Source: [Pantoea] beijingensis (GTDB lineage: Bacteria; Pseudomonadota; Gammaproteobacteria; Enterobacterales; Enterobacteriaceae). From it: DNA of 64,000 bases. The translations under genes were made by a program, and so were the position numbers. The DNA lies in the NCBI RefSeq assembly GCF_022647505.1, contig NZ_CP071409.1, positions 1,922,001-1,986,000 of the forward strand. Reading direction: 5' to 3'. Positions 21,188 through 31,331 of this stretch are shown here, piece by piece (the stretch's first letter is position 1; each line of letters begins with the position of its first letter). The notes beneath the pieces are model-generated. The model did not search any database, was not told the DNA's origin, and worked only from the letters and a program-made list of their open reading frames with translations.

Positions 21188-22171
21188 ATGCAAATTAAAC
21201 GCGCAATCGACAAAATCCCCGGTGGTATGATGCTTGTGCCACTGTTTATCGGTGCGATCTGTCACACTTTCGCGCCTGAATCCGGGAAGTATTTTGGCTC
21301 TTTTACCAATGGTCTTATGTCCGGAACCGTGCCTATCCTGGCCGTATGGTTTTTTTGTATGGGAGCATCCATCAAGCTAAGCGCGACGGGAACCGTGCTA
21401 CGCAAATCAGGAACATTAGTGGTAACCAAAGTCGCCGTCGCCTGCATTGTTGCGGCAATTGCGGCGCGCATAATTCCTGAACAGGGTATTCAGGTCGGGA
21501 TGTTGGCAGGCTTGTCAACGTTGGCGCTGGTGGCGTCAATGGATATGACTAACGGCGGTCTGTACGCTTCAATTATGCAGCAATATGGCACCAAAGAAGA
21601 GGCGGGCGCCTTTGTTTTGATGTCTCTGGAGTCCGGGCCACTGATGACCATGATAATTCTGGGTACATCGGGCATTGCTTCCTTTGAGCCGCATGTGTTT
21701 GTCGGGGCGGTATTACCCTTTATTATTGGCTTTGCGCTGGGTAACCTGGATCCGGAATTGCGTGAGCTCTTTGGAAAAGCGGTTCATACTCTGATTCCTT
21801 TCTTTGCCTTTGCTTTGGGTAACACGATTGACCTCTCCGTGATCGCGGAAACGGGATTACTGGGTATCTTCATTGGTATCGCAGTGATTATCATTACCGG
21901 TATTCCATTAATCATTGCCGATCGCCTGATTGGCGGTGGGGATGGCACCGCGGGTATTGCAGCGTCCAGTTCGGCAGGCGCGGCGGTTGCAACGCCGGTC
22001 CTTATCGCGGAAATGGTGCCGCAGTTCAAACCGGTCGCACCTGCAGCAACTGCACTGGTAGCAACCTCGGTTATTGTGACCTCGGTTTTGGTGCCGATTA
22101 TTACCGCAATGTATTCAAAACGCGTGAAAAGTGCACGGCTTGTTGTGGGCCAGCGTGCTGCCATTAAATAA
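21188..22171 (+). CDS. kdgT: 2-keto-3-deoxygluconate permease
   Basis: KdgT imports 2-keto-3-deoxygluconate, a product of pectin breakdown, across the inner membrane by proton symport. The hydrophobic sequence with about ten helices, the start [18 protein letters not shown] and the segment [19 protein letters not shown] are typical of the family. ATG 21188 gives 327 residues like E. coli KdgT and is preceded by AAAGG; upstream in-frame starts add 42 unmatched residues. The KdgR-like box upstream supports the substrate. Confidence 0.93.
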   Translation: MQIKRAIDKIPGGMMLVPLFIGAICHTFAPESGKYFGSFTNGLMSGTVPILAVWFFCMGASIKLSATGTVLRKSGTLVVTKVAVACIVAAIAARIIPEQGIQVGMLAGLSTLALVASMDMTNGGLYASIMQQYGTKEEAGAFVLMSLESGPLMTMIILGTSGIASFEPHVFVGAVLPFIIGFALGNLDPELRELFGKAVHTLIPFFAFALGNTIDLSVIAETGLLGIFIGIAVIIITGIPLIIADRLIGGGDGTAGIAASSSAGAAVATPVLIAEMVPQFKPVAPAATALVATSVIVTSVLVPIITAMYSKRVKSARLVVGQRAAIK

Positions 22172-22204
22172 ATTACTTCCGCTATTTCAATCCATCCCTT
22201 GCAC

Positions 22205-22243
22205 AAATTCCCGGTCATTACACCGGGAATTTTCACGTCTTTT
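22205..22243 (+). terminator. kdgT terminator
   Basis: Perfect 11-bp stem AAATTCCCGGT (22205-22215) and ACCGGGAATTT (22222-22232) with a 6-base loop, followed by T-rich sequence. It lies 33 bases after kdgT. Confidence 0.8.
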
Positions 22244-22448
22244 ATCTTAAAAATCAGTCAGTCGTTTAGTCCATCATCGCGCTGAATTACGCTGATGATG
22301 TAGGTATTCCCGCCATACTTCTGGCGGCAGGTTTGTTGACCCCCTCGCGGCATCCAGTCACGCAATAAGCCGCTGGATGCTGCGTAGCGGCTACCTGCTG
22401 TGTGAATTATTTTGGGTACCACGCATCACACTAACTGAGGATGAGACG

Positions 22449-23315
22449 ATGACTGTAATAAACCAGGCGACCTGCCGCTTATTTACCGAAATGGGAAAAA
22501 CTACGCAATTGTCCGCTTATTATGAAGAGGAGCGCCGAACCATGTGGATGATGCTGCGAGCGGAGCCGCGACCCAGTTTTAATCATGCGCTAATTGAAGA
22601 GATCATGAACCTCAGCTATGCCGCACAGCAATCGGGGCTTCCTATTGACTTCTGGGTCACGGGTTCCTTGATACCTTCAATGTTTAATGCAGGTGGTGAT
22701 TTAGGATTTTTTGTTGAATCAATCACCAATGGTCGCCGTGAAGCTTTACGCGCCTATGCCCGGGCCTGCGTTGATTGCATTCACGCCGCCGCGAAAGGAT
22801 TTGATACCGGCGCGGTTACCATTGCTATGGTTGAGGGAAGCGCGTTAGGTGGCGGCTTTGAAGCCGTATTGGCACATCACTTTGTCCTGGCGCAAAATAC
22901 AGCGCGGATGGGCTTCCCTGAGATTGCCTTTAATCTCTTTCCCGGGATGGGCGGTTACTCACTGGTTTCTCGCCGGGCGGGAATGAAGCTGGCGGAGGAA
23001 CTCATCATGGATGGCGAATCACATACCGCCGAGTGGTATGCGCAGCGTGGTCTGGTTGACCGTTTATTCCAGCCAGGAGAGGCCTATCGTACCACCCGGA
23101 CATTTATTGATACGCTTAGGCCAAAACTTAATGGTGTAAAAGCAATGCTTAAGGCACGCCAGAGAGTTCTTCAATTAACGCGTGCCGAACTCATGGATAT
23201 CACGGAGGATTGGGTTGATTTCGCATTTACTCTTGAGCCAAAAGATTTAGCGTATATGGAGCGCCTGGTTCAACTACAAAATCGTCACAGTGCGCAACTG
23301 CGTAAAGCTGGATAA
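22449..23315 (+). CDS. rpfF: DSF/BDSF-type signal synthase RpfF (crotonase fold)
   Basis: RpfF makes cis-2-unsaturated fatty-acid signals (DSF family) from acyl-ACP by combined dehydratase and thioesterase activity. The protein has 288 residues (Xanthomonas RpfF 289). The two catalytic glutamates are in GGGFEAVLAHHF (E138) and FPEIAFNLFPGMG (E158), with the same 20-residue spacing as E141/E161 of Xanthomonas. ATG 22449 is preceded by GAGGATGAGAC. It is convergent with rpfR, whose stop is eight bases away, the arrangement expected of the Burkholderia/Cronobacter type RpfF/RpfR system. Confidence 0.9.
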   Translation: MTVINQATCRLFTEMGKTTQLSAYYEEERRTMWMMLRAEPRPSFNHALIEEIMNLSYAAQQSGLPIDFWVTGSLIPSMFNAGGDLGFFVESITNGRREALRAYARACVDCIHAAAKGFDTGAVTIAMVEGSALGGGFEAVLAHHFVLAQNTARMGFPEIAFNLFPGMGGYSLVSRRAGMKLAEELIMDGESHTAEWYAQRGLVDRLFQPGEAYRTTRTFIDTLRPKLNGVKAMLKARQRVLQLTRAELMDITEDWVDFAFTLEPKDLAYMERLVQLQNRHSAQLRKAG

Positions 23316-23323
23316 CCGCTAAC

Positions 23324-25303
23324 TCAGGCAGGATGCCGCTGAAGCCAATGCTCGAGCTCGGTGGCGGGCATTGGCTTCGCATACAGAAAACCCTGGCGAA
23401 CATCAACACCGCTGGCGACCACGAAAGCTTCTTCTTCCGTTGTTTCGATACCTTCTGCAATAATATTTAGTTCCAACGCTTTAGCGACGGCAACGATGGC
23501 ACGAACCAGTGATTGAGAAACGGTACGATGGTCAACACCGCGAACAAAGCTTTGGTCCAGCTTAATCGCATTGATCGGGACGCGAGCCAACTGAGATAGA
23601 GAGGAATAGCCTGTACCGAAATCATCCAGATGCACCTCTGCTCCCAGTTCCTGAAATTGTCGCATCAAAGCTAAAGCTTGTTGTTCATTTTCAATCAGGC
23701 AACTTTCCGTGAGTTCAATATCAATCGGACAGCGTGCAATCCCGCTTTCCTGCAATGCCTGCTTCAGGTCACTGTAAATGCTCTGATCGATTAATTGCCG
23801 TGCGGAAACGTTGACCGCGACGCGCAGAAAAAGGCCTTGTTTTCGCCATGTAATAATCTGCGCCAGTACGGTCAGCATCACCCATCTACCCAGAGGGACG
23901 ATAAGACCGGACTCTTCAGCATAGGAAATAAAATCCTTTGGGGGGACCAGCCCACGCTCGGGAGATTGCCAGCGAACCAGGGCTTCTGCGCTGGTGACGC
24001 TGCCATCACCGTTCACTTTGGGCTGATAATGAATGATTAACTGTTGTTGCTCCAACGCCTTTCGTAAATTTGTATCCAGCCATAAATATTCAAATACTCT
24101 CTGATTCATCTCTGCAGAGAAAATGCAAAATTTGCCACGGCCATTCTCCTTCGCCATATACATTGCGGTATCCGCGTTGCGGATTAACGCTTCCCGATCG
24201 TTTCCGTGCTGCGGTGATATGGCGATGCCTATTGAACAGCCGGTATACACTTCGATTAAGCCGATGCGGAAAGGGCGTTTAAGGCGATCGAGGATCCTGG
24301 AGGCCATCGCTTCCATGGCGGCTTGGGTAGTATCTTTAGCCAACACCACGAACTCGTCACCTCCCAGTCTTGCCAGCGTTTGCTCCCGATTCAGGCAGCT
24401 TAAAATAGCCAGCGATACGGCTTGCAGCAGCTGATCGCCAAACATATGCCCATAGGCATCGTTAACTTTTTTAAAGTTATCAAGATCCAGATAAACCAGA
24501 CCCAGTTGGGTTTGTTCACGCGCTTTAATTGACTGCGAAATTTGCTGGTGGATGGCATTCCGGTTGGGTAGGCCGGTGATGGTATCGGTATTTGCCAATT
24601 CACGCAGGCGCTCTTGTGCGCTGCGTTCTTCGGTGATATCAGTACCTGAACAAATCAGAAAAATTTCGTTTTTACCGCTACCGCTATGGACGAATTTATT
24701 GCGGAACAAAAACAGCCGTTGTCCTTTACGCGTCTTAACCCAGCGCTCGACTTCATAAGAGCTACCATTACGAAAAAAACCGCTGATATTACGGCGTGAC
24801 GCGGTAGCCTCCTGCTTCGTCATAAACAGCTGGAAGACATTACGTCCAATAACTTCCTGCTCCTTGAGGCCGGTATACTCTTCGCTTAGCCGATTAAAGC
24901 GCTGAATATTGCCACGCTGATCGAGGATCACAATGACCGAATTGGCTTCCGATACCACCTGTTCAGCAAACGAAAGTCCGACGGTTAAATCCCGGGCGAC
25001 TGAAGACGTATCCCCCCAGGCTGATGCGGTACCTGCCCATTTATGTTGATGCACTTTGCGGCCAACAAGGTGCAGTGCTATCTCATTCCCTCGCAGGACA
25101 ATACTCAGGTTGACACTACAGGTCATCACCGTCATCGAACGGATCAGGCTAGCCTGCGGGGGCGTTAAGGCAATAGCGATATTAATACTGGTATTTTCAT
25201 TTTCTGAAAAATTGAGAGCATCGCTGTCTGAAGAGAGATGCCAATGAGGGCTGGTTGTACCAAATAAGGTATACAGTAACGTTTGCCCTGATTCATCGGT
25301 CAT
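23324..25303 (-). CDS. rpfR: RpfR-type PAS-GGDEF-EAL c-di-GMP regulator (PdeR/Gmr orthologue)
   Basis: A 659-residue signalling protein: N-terminal domain (1-95), PAS (about 110-225), GGDEF domain with intact GGDEF at 314-318, and EAL domain with EAL at 440-442, DDFGTG at 560-565 and AEGIE near 616-620. All catalytic motifs look intact. In RpfR proteins the PAS domain binds the BDSF signal and raises phosphodiesterase activity. The E. coli orthologue PdeR (Gmr) lies in the same position between osmB and rnb but has no rpfF beside it. GGAGG precedes ATG 25303. Calling it rpfR rests on the neighbouring rpfF. Confidence 0.88.
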   Translation of the reverse strand: MTDESGQTLLYTLFGTTSPHWHLSSDSDALNFSENENTSINIAIALTPPQASLIRSMTVMTCSVNLSIVLRGNEIALHLVGRKVHQHKWAGTASAWGDTSSVARDLTVGLSFAEQVVSEANSVIVILDQRGNIQRFNRLSEEYTGLKEQEVIGRNVFQLFMTKQEATASRRNISGFFRNGSSYEVERWVKTRKGQRLFLFRNKFVHSGSGKNEIFLICSGTDITEERSAQERLRELANTDTITGLPNRNAIHQQISQSIKAREQTQLGLVYLDLDNFKKVNDAYGHMFGDQLLQAVSLAILSCLNREQTLARLGGDEFVVLAKDTTQAAMEAMASRILDRLKRPFRIGLIEVYTGCSIGIAISPQHGNDREALIRNADTAMYMAKENGRGKFCIFSAEMNQRVFEYLWLDTNLRKALEQQQLIIHYQPKVNGDGSVTSAEALVRWQSPERGLVPPKDFISYAEESGLIVPLGRWVMLTVLAQIITWRKQGLFLRVAVNVSARQLIDQSIYSDLKQALQESGIARCPIDIELTESCLIENEQQALALMRQFQELGAEVHLDDFGTGYSSLSQLARVPINAIKLDQSFVRGVDHRTVSQSLVRAIVAVAKALELNIIAEGIETTEEEAFVVASGVDVRQGFLYAKPMPATELEHWLQRHPA

Positions 25304-25425
25304 TTACGTATCCTCCATAAGATGCTCGGTAAGTTGTATGTTATTATTTTAGCAACAGTATTCGGCAAGATGCAGAAGAACAATACGCAAATAGAATATA
25401 TTTTTATTCTGGTTTTCATTGGCGC

Positions 25426-25449
25426 GAAAAAAGCCCTCCGAAGAGGGCG
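25426..25449 (-). terminator. Terminator after cstA-type gene
   Basis: GCCCTC (minus strand, 25448-25443) pairs with GAGGGC (25438-25433) over a 4-base loop and is followed by six U residues. It separates the permease gene from rpfR. Confidence 0.85.
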
Positions 25450-25505
25450 TAGGTGCGTATCAGCAAAGAACCTTTTTCGGACTTCCTTTGCCGAAGAACC
25501 ATACA

Positions 25506-27572
25506 TCATACGTGGTGAGAATCCTCGCGTAACATCGTGGTGGATTCGTGGGTTGTTGGCTGGTGACTGCTGAGCGCACGACGGATCACAAAGAATGCGG
25601 AAATTAACATCGTCACTGCAACCAGCATAAAAAAGCCACACAGCACCGCATTGATTTGATTGCTGAGGACGATTGTTTGCATATCGCCAATGGTTTTGGC
25701 TGGGGCGATCATCACGCCATCAGCAATGCCTTTTGAAAACCTATTGGCCTGCGCCAGGAAGCCAATGGCGGGTTTTTCGTGGAATATTTTCTGCCATCCG
25801 GCGGTCATTGAAGTAATAAACAGCCAGGCCGTAGGCAAAATAGTTACCCAGGCATAGCGCTGCTTTTTCATTTTAAACAGCACTACCGTACCCAGAATCA
25901 GCGCCATTGAGGCGAGCATCTGGTTACCAATACCAAAAAGTGGCCACAGGGTATTGATACCGCCCAGCGGATCGACCACGCCCTGATAAACGAAAAACCC
26001 CCATCCGGCAACGGCAACGACAGTTCCTGCGATATTACCCAGCCACGAGCGGTTATTCGCCAGCGCGGGTATGACGGTACCGACCAGATCCTGAACCATA
26101 AAGCGACAGGCACGGGTGCCCGCGTCGACGGCAGTCAAAATAAACAACGCTTCAAACAGAATGGCAAAGTGATACCAGAATGCCATCATCGCGCGGCTGT
26201 TAAAAACCTCTGTAATGATATGGGCCATACCCACGGCAAACGTCGGGGCGCCACCCGCGCGGGAAAGCACCGAAGTTTCCCCAACATCTCTGGCAATAGC
26301 GGAGAGGATTTCTGGGGTGACCACAAATCCCCACCCATTAATCGCCTGTGAGGCACTCTCAACCGTCGTACCAATCAGTGCCGCGGGAGAGTTCATGGCG
26401 AAATAAACCCCGGGATCAATAACGGAGGCACAAATCAACGCCATGATTGCTACGAAGGACTCCATCAGCATTGCGCCATAACCGATAAAGCGAATATGGC
26501 TTTCACGCTCTACCAGTTTCGGTGTTGTTCCGCTGGAGACTAGCGCATGAAAACCTGAGATCGCGCCGCAGGCAATAGTAATAAACAGGAAAGGAAACAG
26601 GGCACCTGAGAACACCGGGCCACTGCCGTCAATAAAGCGAGAAACAGCGGGCATTTTCATTTCCGGCATTGCGAATATAATGCCAATGGCAAGACCGATG
26701 ATGACGCCGATTTTTAAAAATGTGGAAAGATAATCGCGCGGTGCCAGCAGTAGCCAAACCGGCAGAACCGACGCCACAAAACCGTAGATCACCAGCACCC
26801 AAGTCAGTGAGGTACCCTTTAGCGTGAAAAAGGGGCCCCAGTAAGGGTGTTGAGCAATATCTCCACCATAAATAATGGCCGCCATCATCAGTACAAAACC
26901 GATAAGAGATACCTCAGCGATTTTTCCGGGACGCAGGAAACGCATATACACGCCCATAAACAGCGCAATAGGGATCGTTGCCGCAATGGTAAATAGCCCC
27001 CAGGGACTATCCGCCAGAGCTTTTACCACCACCAATGCCAGTGCGGAAAGGATAATAATCATCACGCCGAGCGCGCCGAGCATGGTAATCACACCGGCAA
27101 ACGCCCCCAACTCCTGCTTGGCCATTTCACCCAGTGAACGGCCATCACGGCGTGTGGAGATAAACAGGATGAGGAAGTCCTGCACTGCACCGGCGAGCAT
27201 CACACCGACCAGAATCCAGATAGTACCCGGCAAAAAACCCATCTGTGCTGCGAGAATGGGGCCGACCAGCGGACCTGCGCCCGCTATTGCAGCGAAATGA
27301 TGGCCGAACAAGACCCATTTATTGGTGGGAACATAATCCAGACCATCGTTATAACGCTCAGCAGGCGTCAGACGGCGATCGTCCAGCTCAAAGATATTAT
27401 TGGCAATAAACCGGCTGTAGAAGCGATAAGCGATGCTGTAACAAGCCACGGCGGCGATCACCAGCCATACGGCGTTAACATGTTCGCCGCGGCTGATAGC
27501 CAGCATAGCAAAGGCGAACGCACCAATTAACGCCACCACTAACCAGATAACCCCGGTTTTGACGTTCTTCAT
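25506..27572 (-). CDS. cstA: CstA-family carbon starvation permease
   Basis: A large inner-membrane protein of 688 residues with many helices, of the CstA/BtsT family of peptide and pyruvate transporters. Conserved blocks are NDGLDYVPT, FGHHFAAIAGAGPLVGP, STRRDGRSLGE and FWYHFAILFEALFILTAVDAGTR. These and the C-terminal FKMKKQRYAWV segment are nearer to E. coli CstA than to BtsT, so cstA is used, with some doubt between paralogues. ATG 27572 has AAGGAG upstream; the longer frame to 27623 is rejected. E. coli cstA is elsewhere, so the location between rpfR and rnb is not the E. coli one. Confidence 0.82.
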   Translation of the reverse strand: MKNVKTGVIWLVVALIGAFAFAMLAISRGEHVNAVWLVIAAVACYSIAYRFYSRFIANNIFELDDRRLTPAERYNDGLDYVPTNKWVLFGHHFAAIAGAGPLVGPILAAQMGFLPGTIWILVGVMLAGAVQDFLILFISTRRDGRSLGEMAKQELGAFAGVITMLGALGVMIIILSALALVVVKALADSPWGLFTIAATIPIALFMGVYMRFLRPGKIAEVSLIGFVLMMAAIIYGGDIAQHPYWGPFFTLKGTSLTWVLVIYGFVASVLPVWLLLAPRDYLSTFLKIGVIIGLAIGIIFAMPEMKMPAVSRFIDGSGPVFSGALFPFLFITIACGAISGFHALVSSGTTPKLVERESHIRFIGYGAMLMESFVAIMALICASVIDPGVYFAMNSPAALIGTTVESASQAINGWGFVVTPEILSAIARDVGETSVLSRAGGAPTFAVGMAHIITEVFNSRAMMAFWYHFAILFEALFILTAVDAGTRACRFMVQDLVGTVIPALANNRSWLGNIAGTVVAVAGWGFFVYQGVVDPLGGINTLWPLFGIGNQMLASMALILGTVVLFKMKKQRYAWVTILPTAWLFITSMTAGWQKIFHEKPAIGFLAQANRFSKGIADGVMIAPAKTIGDMQTIVLSNQINAVLCGFFMLVAVTMLISAFFVIRRALSSHQPTTHESTTMLREDSHHV

Positions 27573-27719
27573 GGCAAAACTCCTTGTTGAGTCCAGAGGG
27601 AGGAAAGATCGGATGAGCAACAAGGTAAAAGTAATGTAATTATTTGTTAATGAAAGTTAACGTGAAAAGAAGTGTGAACTGCGAGGGTTTTTAATCGGTC
27701 GCGGGAAGGGTGAAAATAG

Positions 27720-27741
27720 CGGGGTAACTTTGGTTACCCCG
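27720..27741 (-). terminator. rnb terminator
   Basis: Perfect 8-bp stem GGGGTAAC (27721-27728) and GTTACCCC (27733-27740) with loop TTTG; in the minus direction it is followed by CGCTATTTTC. It begins 15 bases after the rnb stop. Confidence 0.65.
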
Positions 27742-27754
27742 TATAAAAATAGGC

Positions 27755-29692
27755 TCAAATCGCCGGGCGAGCGACAACGCTACGAGTTTCCATCCGAACT
27801 TCGGCGATGGTTACGTCGATAATGTCAGTCACGCGGAAAACGACCTCACCTTTAATCTGCACTGTGCCACTTTCCTGGCTGCATACCATTTCGTCACGCA
27901 CTGCATGCAGGAAAGGCGCAGGGATAAAGGCCATCGCGCCAATATCTTGCAAACGCACGCGCATCCCCCCGCGTGAGATATCGATAATTTCTGCGCTAAA
28001 ACGGGTATCGGTACCCGCAGATTTTTCCAGATAACGAGAGTAGAGCCAGTCACCGACATCGCGTTCAGCCATACGGTTTTGTCGACGTCGTTCTGCCATT
28101 TTCAGTGTCAGTTCATCAACCGGACGCGCTGCCTCTGTCCCTTTAATAATCGCTTTTAGCAAGCGGTGGTTGACCATGTCGCCATATTTACGAATAGGCG
28201 ATGTCCAGGTGGCATACGCTTCAAGACCTAAGCCAAAGTGCGGACCGGGTGCAGTTCCGATCTCCGCAAAGGATTGAAAGCGGCGGATGCGACTATCAAG
28301 GAACTGCGTAGGTAATGCATCCAGTTCGCGACGCAGCGCACGGAATCCTTCCAGCGTGACGATAGCCGTAGGGTCAACGGTCACACCGTTTGCCGCCAGG
28401 ATTGCAGCAGCCTGTTCAGCATTGGTGTTGTCAAAACCGAGGTGCACGTTATAGATGCCAAAACCCAGTTTTTCTCGCAGGGTGATTGCCGCGCAAATAT
28501 TGGCGGTGATCATCGCCTCTTCAACGATTCGGTTAGCAATGCGACGTGGTTCCGCCACGATATCCAACACTTCGCCTTTCTCGCCAAGCAGGAAACGATA
28601 GTCAGGGCGATCTTTAAACACCAACGCATGGTTTTGTCGCCATTCGCCACGCGCCAGGCACAGACGATGCAACAAATGAATTTGATTAGCTATTGCCTCT
28701 GACTCAGGTTGCCATTCACCGCTATTTTCCAGCCAATCGGAGACATTGTCGTAGACCAGTTTGGCCTTCGATTCGATCCAGGCAGCAAAAAATTGAATAT
28801 CATCAGATAAGGTGCCGTCTGCGGCTACGGTGACACGACAGGCCAGTACAGGACGACGTTCACGTGGGCGCAGTGAACAGGTATCATCCGAAAGCTGGCG
28901 AGGCAGCATCGGGATATTAAAGCCCGGCAAATAGTTGGTAAAGGCTCGTTCAGCAGCGATGTCGTCCAGGACACTGCCTTCGGCGACGTAGGCCGTAGGA
29001 TCGGCAATTGCAATCGTCAGGCGTAGCGTACCTTCGGGCGTCTCTTCGACGAAGAGCGCATCATCCATATCTTCGGTACTGGCGCTGTCAATGGTAACAA
29101 ATTCAAGCGCGGTTAGATCTTCGCGCGTGAGCTGTTCGTCCAACATCGTATCCGGTGCTGCGACGTCAGGCGCTTCGCGCTCCAGATTATGGCGCGACAG
29201 CGTCACCCACCACGGTGCCAGGTGATCGTCACCGGTGGTGATAAACTGCGTCAGTTCAGCATAAAAACCGCGATCGCCTTTCAACGGATGACGACGCATT
29301 TCCGCAACGGCCCAGTCACCAGCCTGAAAATCGTGCTGTACGCTGCGGTCAGGGCGGCACTGAATGGCATCTTTAAGCAACGGATGGTCGGGAACGATCG
29401 ACAAGCGATCATCCTTTTTCATCACGCGTCCCACGAAGCGTGTCAGAAAAGGCTCGACCAGTTTTTCCGGCTCGGCGATTTCGCGATCCTTGTCGGTTTG
29501 CACCACGGCAATAATTCGGTCGCCGTGCATGACTTTCTTCATCTGCGGTGGCGGAATGAAATAGCTTTTTTGTGCATCGACTTCAAGGAAGCCAAATCCT
29601 TTTTCAGTACCTTTTACCACGCCTTCAACGCGTGGCGTTTGAGAATGAAGCTTCTCTTTAAGCTGCGCGAGCAGCGGGTTATCCTGGAACAT
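27755..29692 (-). CDS. rnb: Exoribonuclease II
   Basis: RNase II degrades single-stranded RNA 3' to 5'. It shows an N-terminal pair of cold-shock domains ([17 protein letters not shown] at about 22-38), the RNB catalytic domain with [17 protein letters not shown] (metal-binding aspartates near 201-210) and a C-terminal S1 domain. Length 645 residues against 644 in E. coli. ATG 29692 is the conserved start [12 protein letters not shown]. Neighbourhood with the pdeR orthologue is conserved. Confidence 0.97.
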   Translation of the reverse strand: MFQDNPLLAQLKEKLHSQTPRVEGVVKGTEKGFGFLEVDAQKSYFIPPPQMKKVMHGDRIIAVVQTDKDREIAEPEKLVEPFLTRFVGRVMKKDDRLSIVPDHPLLKDAIQCRPDRSVQHDFQAGDWAVAEMRRHPLKGDRGFYAELTQFITTGDDHLAPWWVTLSRHNLEREAPDVAAPDTMLDEQLTREDLTALEFVTIDSASTEDMDDALFVEETPEGTLRLTIAIADPTAYVAEGSVLDDIAAERAFTNYLPGFNIPMLPRQLSDDTCSLRPRERRPVLACRVTVAADGTLSDDIQFFAAWIESKAKLVYDNVSDWLENSGEWQPESEAIANQIHLLHRLCLARGEWRQNHALVFKDRPDYRFLLGEKGEVLDIVAEPRRIANRIVEEAMITANICAAITLREKLGFGIYNVHLGFDNTNAEQAAAILAANGVTVDPTAIVTLEGFRALRRELDALPTQFLDSRIRRFQSFAEIGTAPGPHFGLGLEAYATWTSPIRKYGDMVNHRLLKAIIKGTEAARPVDELTLKMAERRRQNRMAERDVGDWLYSRYLEKSAGTDTRFSAEIIDISRGGMRVRLQDIGAMAFIPAPFLHAVRDEMVCSQESGTVQIKGEVVFRVTDIIDVTIAEVRMETRSVVARPAI

Positions 29693-29833
29693 AATTAAGT
29701 CGTTTTCGTGGCCTAAGAGCGGCTGACAGTTTTACGCGATTAACCGCCTGTGGGCAAGGGAAAATCGGCGAAGGATAGCCAGAGAGAAGGGGACATTAAC
29801 CGGGGGAACGAACCAGATTAATATCCCGCTGAA

Positions 29834-30194
29834 CTAAGCAATACGTTGGTTTGCTAGTTGGGGAGTGAGAGAAATTTTCACCGGGACGGATTTCGATGTG
29901 GGCGTACCGCTGCTATCACCAAAACTGGAAAGGGGAACCAGTGGATTGGTCTCGGGGTAATAAGCTGCCAGATTACCACGTGGGATAGCATAAGCGACCA
30001 GCTTGAAGCCGCTTACTTTTCGGATAATGCCATCATTCCACAGCGTTTCGATATCGACGTTTTCACCGGCTTCCAGACCGAGTTCCGCGATATCCTCCGG
30101 ATTAATAAACAGCACCTCCCGCTGTACGTAAACGCCACGATAGCGGTCATCCAGGCCATAAATGTAGCGGCTCGCGTTTATCGGTTTTTTGCTG
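29834..30194 (-). pseudogene. 3' remnant of a YdeP-type molybdopterin oxidoreductase
   Basis: About 115 codons of homology survive. Reading on the minus strand, an open frame enters from the inverted repeat (in-frame stop at 30211-30209) and continues as YIYGLDDRYRGVYVQREVLF, INPEDIAELGLEAGENVDI and NLAAYYPETNPLVPL to the stop at 29834. These are the C-terminal molybdopterin-dinucleotide-binding motifs of the FdhF/YdeP group, whose full proteins are around 750 residues. The N-terminal five sixths are missing and the break coincides with the left inverted repeat of the element at 30195-32820. It cannot encode an active enzyme. Confidence 0.85.
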
Positions 30195-30274
30195 ACATTA
30201 ACTGCAACTTACAATTCACCTCTCGACGCCACCAATCGTTCATTTTGGGTATACCACAACCAGAAAAAACCATG
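30195..30274 (+). repeat. Left copy of 80-bp inverted repeat
   Basis: Compared with the reverse complement of 32741-32820 it differs at 6 of 80 positions. The inner 33 bases and a 24-base block (30217-30240) are identical. The inner end runs into the omptin terminator. Confidence 0.9.
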
Positions 30275-30302
30275 GGATACGGAAATGTCTCATGGTTTTT
30301 TG
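30262..30302 (-). terminator. Omptin gene terminator (bidirectional)
   Basis: AAAAAACCATG (30264-30274) and CATGGTTTTTT (30291-30301) form an 11-bp stem with A/T tails on both sides. It begins 25 bases after the omptin stop codon and can end transcription from either side. Half of it is part of the left inverted repeat. Confidence 0.8.
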
Positions 30303-30326
30303 TATATGCTGGCATTAACTGCCCGC

Positions 30327-31277
30327 TCAGAAGCGGTACTGTAGACCCGCTGTCAGGCTATAATTTTTATTTTCGATACCAGCTACATCGCCGCCCTCAT
30401 GGCTCGATTCGCCACTTACACGGTCAATTACCTGCGTCCCCCCTTTACCCTGAGAGTATTTGCTCCAGGTAAACTCGGTGAATACTTTGGCGTTAGGGGT
30501 AACGTAATAACCTACATCCATCGAGGCCGAATAATAGTTGGAGCCGCTGGTCTTTTCACGGAAGGTCAAATCACGCATGTAGTGCTCATCGTTGTCTCTG
30601 GCTTCAACCCAGGGGCTGAACTTCAACAATGCATTAAATTCAATATCCCGATACCGATAGCCGCCAGCCAGACCGACGTATGGCATACTGAATTTTTGCT
30701 GGTAGCCAATTCCGCGCTCTCCGCGAGGGAAATCGCCGACGTAGTTGCCGTTATCATACTGGTAGTGACCGCCAAAAGCAGTCCAGCTAAAACGGGTCTG
30801 TTGGTAACCAACTACCGCACCTACTTTATAATCAGAGCGTTTTACCAGCCAGGCTTTGGCATTGATATCAAATTCATTAGCATGATTAAGGCGGGTATTC
30901 GGGCTGTTTGACCAGTCAGTCCAATGTGACTGGCTGGTATCCAGCCAGTCGTAATCATCCATTCCCGCTCCACTTGAGGCCAATGTGGTCCAACCCCTTG
31001 CATTCAGCGTTAACCAAAAAAGCGGATCCCAGGAAATATCACCTTTAATGATGGCTGTATTGTTGATCTTCCAGTTGAGTTCGCTAACCTTTCTGCCGTT
31101 ATCGTCGTCATACACAAACTCTTTAGACTCACCGCCAAGCCAACCCAACGAGGTATTGACGGTTATGCTATCGGCAGCAAAATTAACGGAATAAGGTCCT
31201 TTCTCATTTTGAGCCAGGGTGACATTAGTTGCCGCTAAACCTAAAATTCCAAACTTTATCATGTATTTATTCATCAT
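30327..31277 (-). CDS. Omptin-family outer-membrane protease (Pla/PgtE/OmpT type)
   Basis: An outer-membrane aspartyl-type protease forming a 10-stranded barrel. The 316-residue precursor has a signal peptide ending around VTLA-QN (residue 22). The catalytic aspartate pair is D108/D110 in GMDDYDW and the Asp-His dyad D230/H232 in DNDEHYMRD; the 120-residue spacing is that of Yersinia Pla. It ends in YRF, the usual barrel end. ATG 31277 has AAAGGA upstream and is preferred to the longer frame from 31367. Omptins cleave host defence peptides and plasminogen; a homologue (PlaA) is known in Erwinia. It is the only intact gene in the element. Confidence 0.9.
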   Translation of the reverse strand: MMNKYMIKFGILGLAATNVTLAQNEKGPYSVNFAADSITVNTSLGWLGGESKEFVYDDDNGRKVSELNWKINNTAIIKGDISWDPLFWLTLNARGWTTLASSGAGMDDYDWLDTSQSHWTDWSNSPNTRLNHANEFDINAKAWLVKRSDYKVGAVVGYQQTRFSWTAFGGHYQYDNGNYVGDFPRGERGIGYQQKFSMPYVGLAGGYRYRDIEFNALLKFSPWVEARDNDEHYMRDLTFREKTSGSNYYSASMDVGYYVTPNAKVFTEFTWSKYSQGKGGTQVIDRVSGESSHEGGDVAGIENKNYSLTAGLQYRF

Positions 31278-31331
31278 TAACCATTCCTTTGACAATAGAC
31301 GAGGACCTGATTTCAGGCCGGTCAGACCTGA

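Noticed and set aside
29189-29698. 169-codon plus-strand frame opposite rnb
   Set aside because: It is an antisense shadow of the strongly supported RNase II gene, without known motifs.
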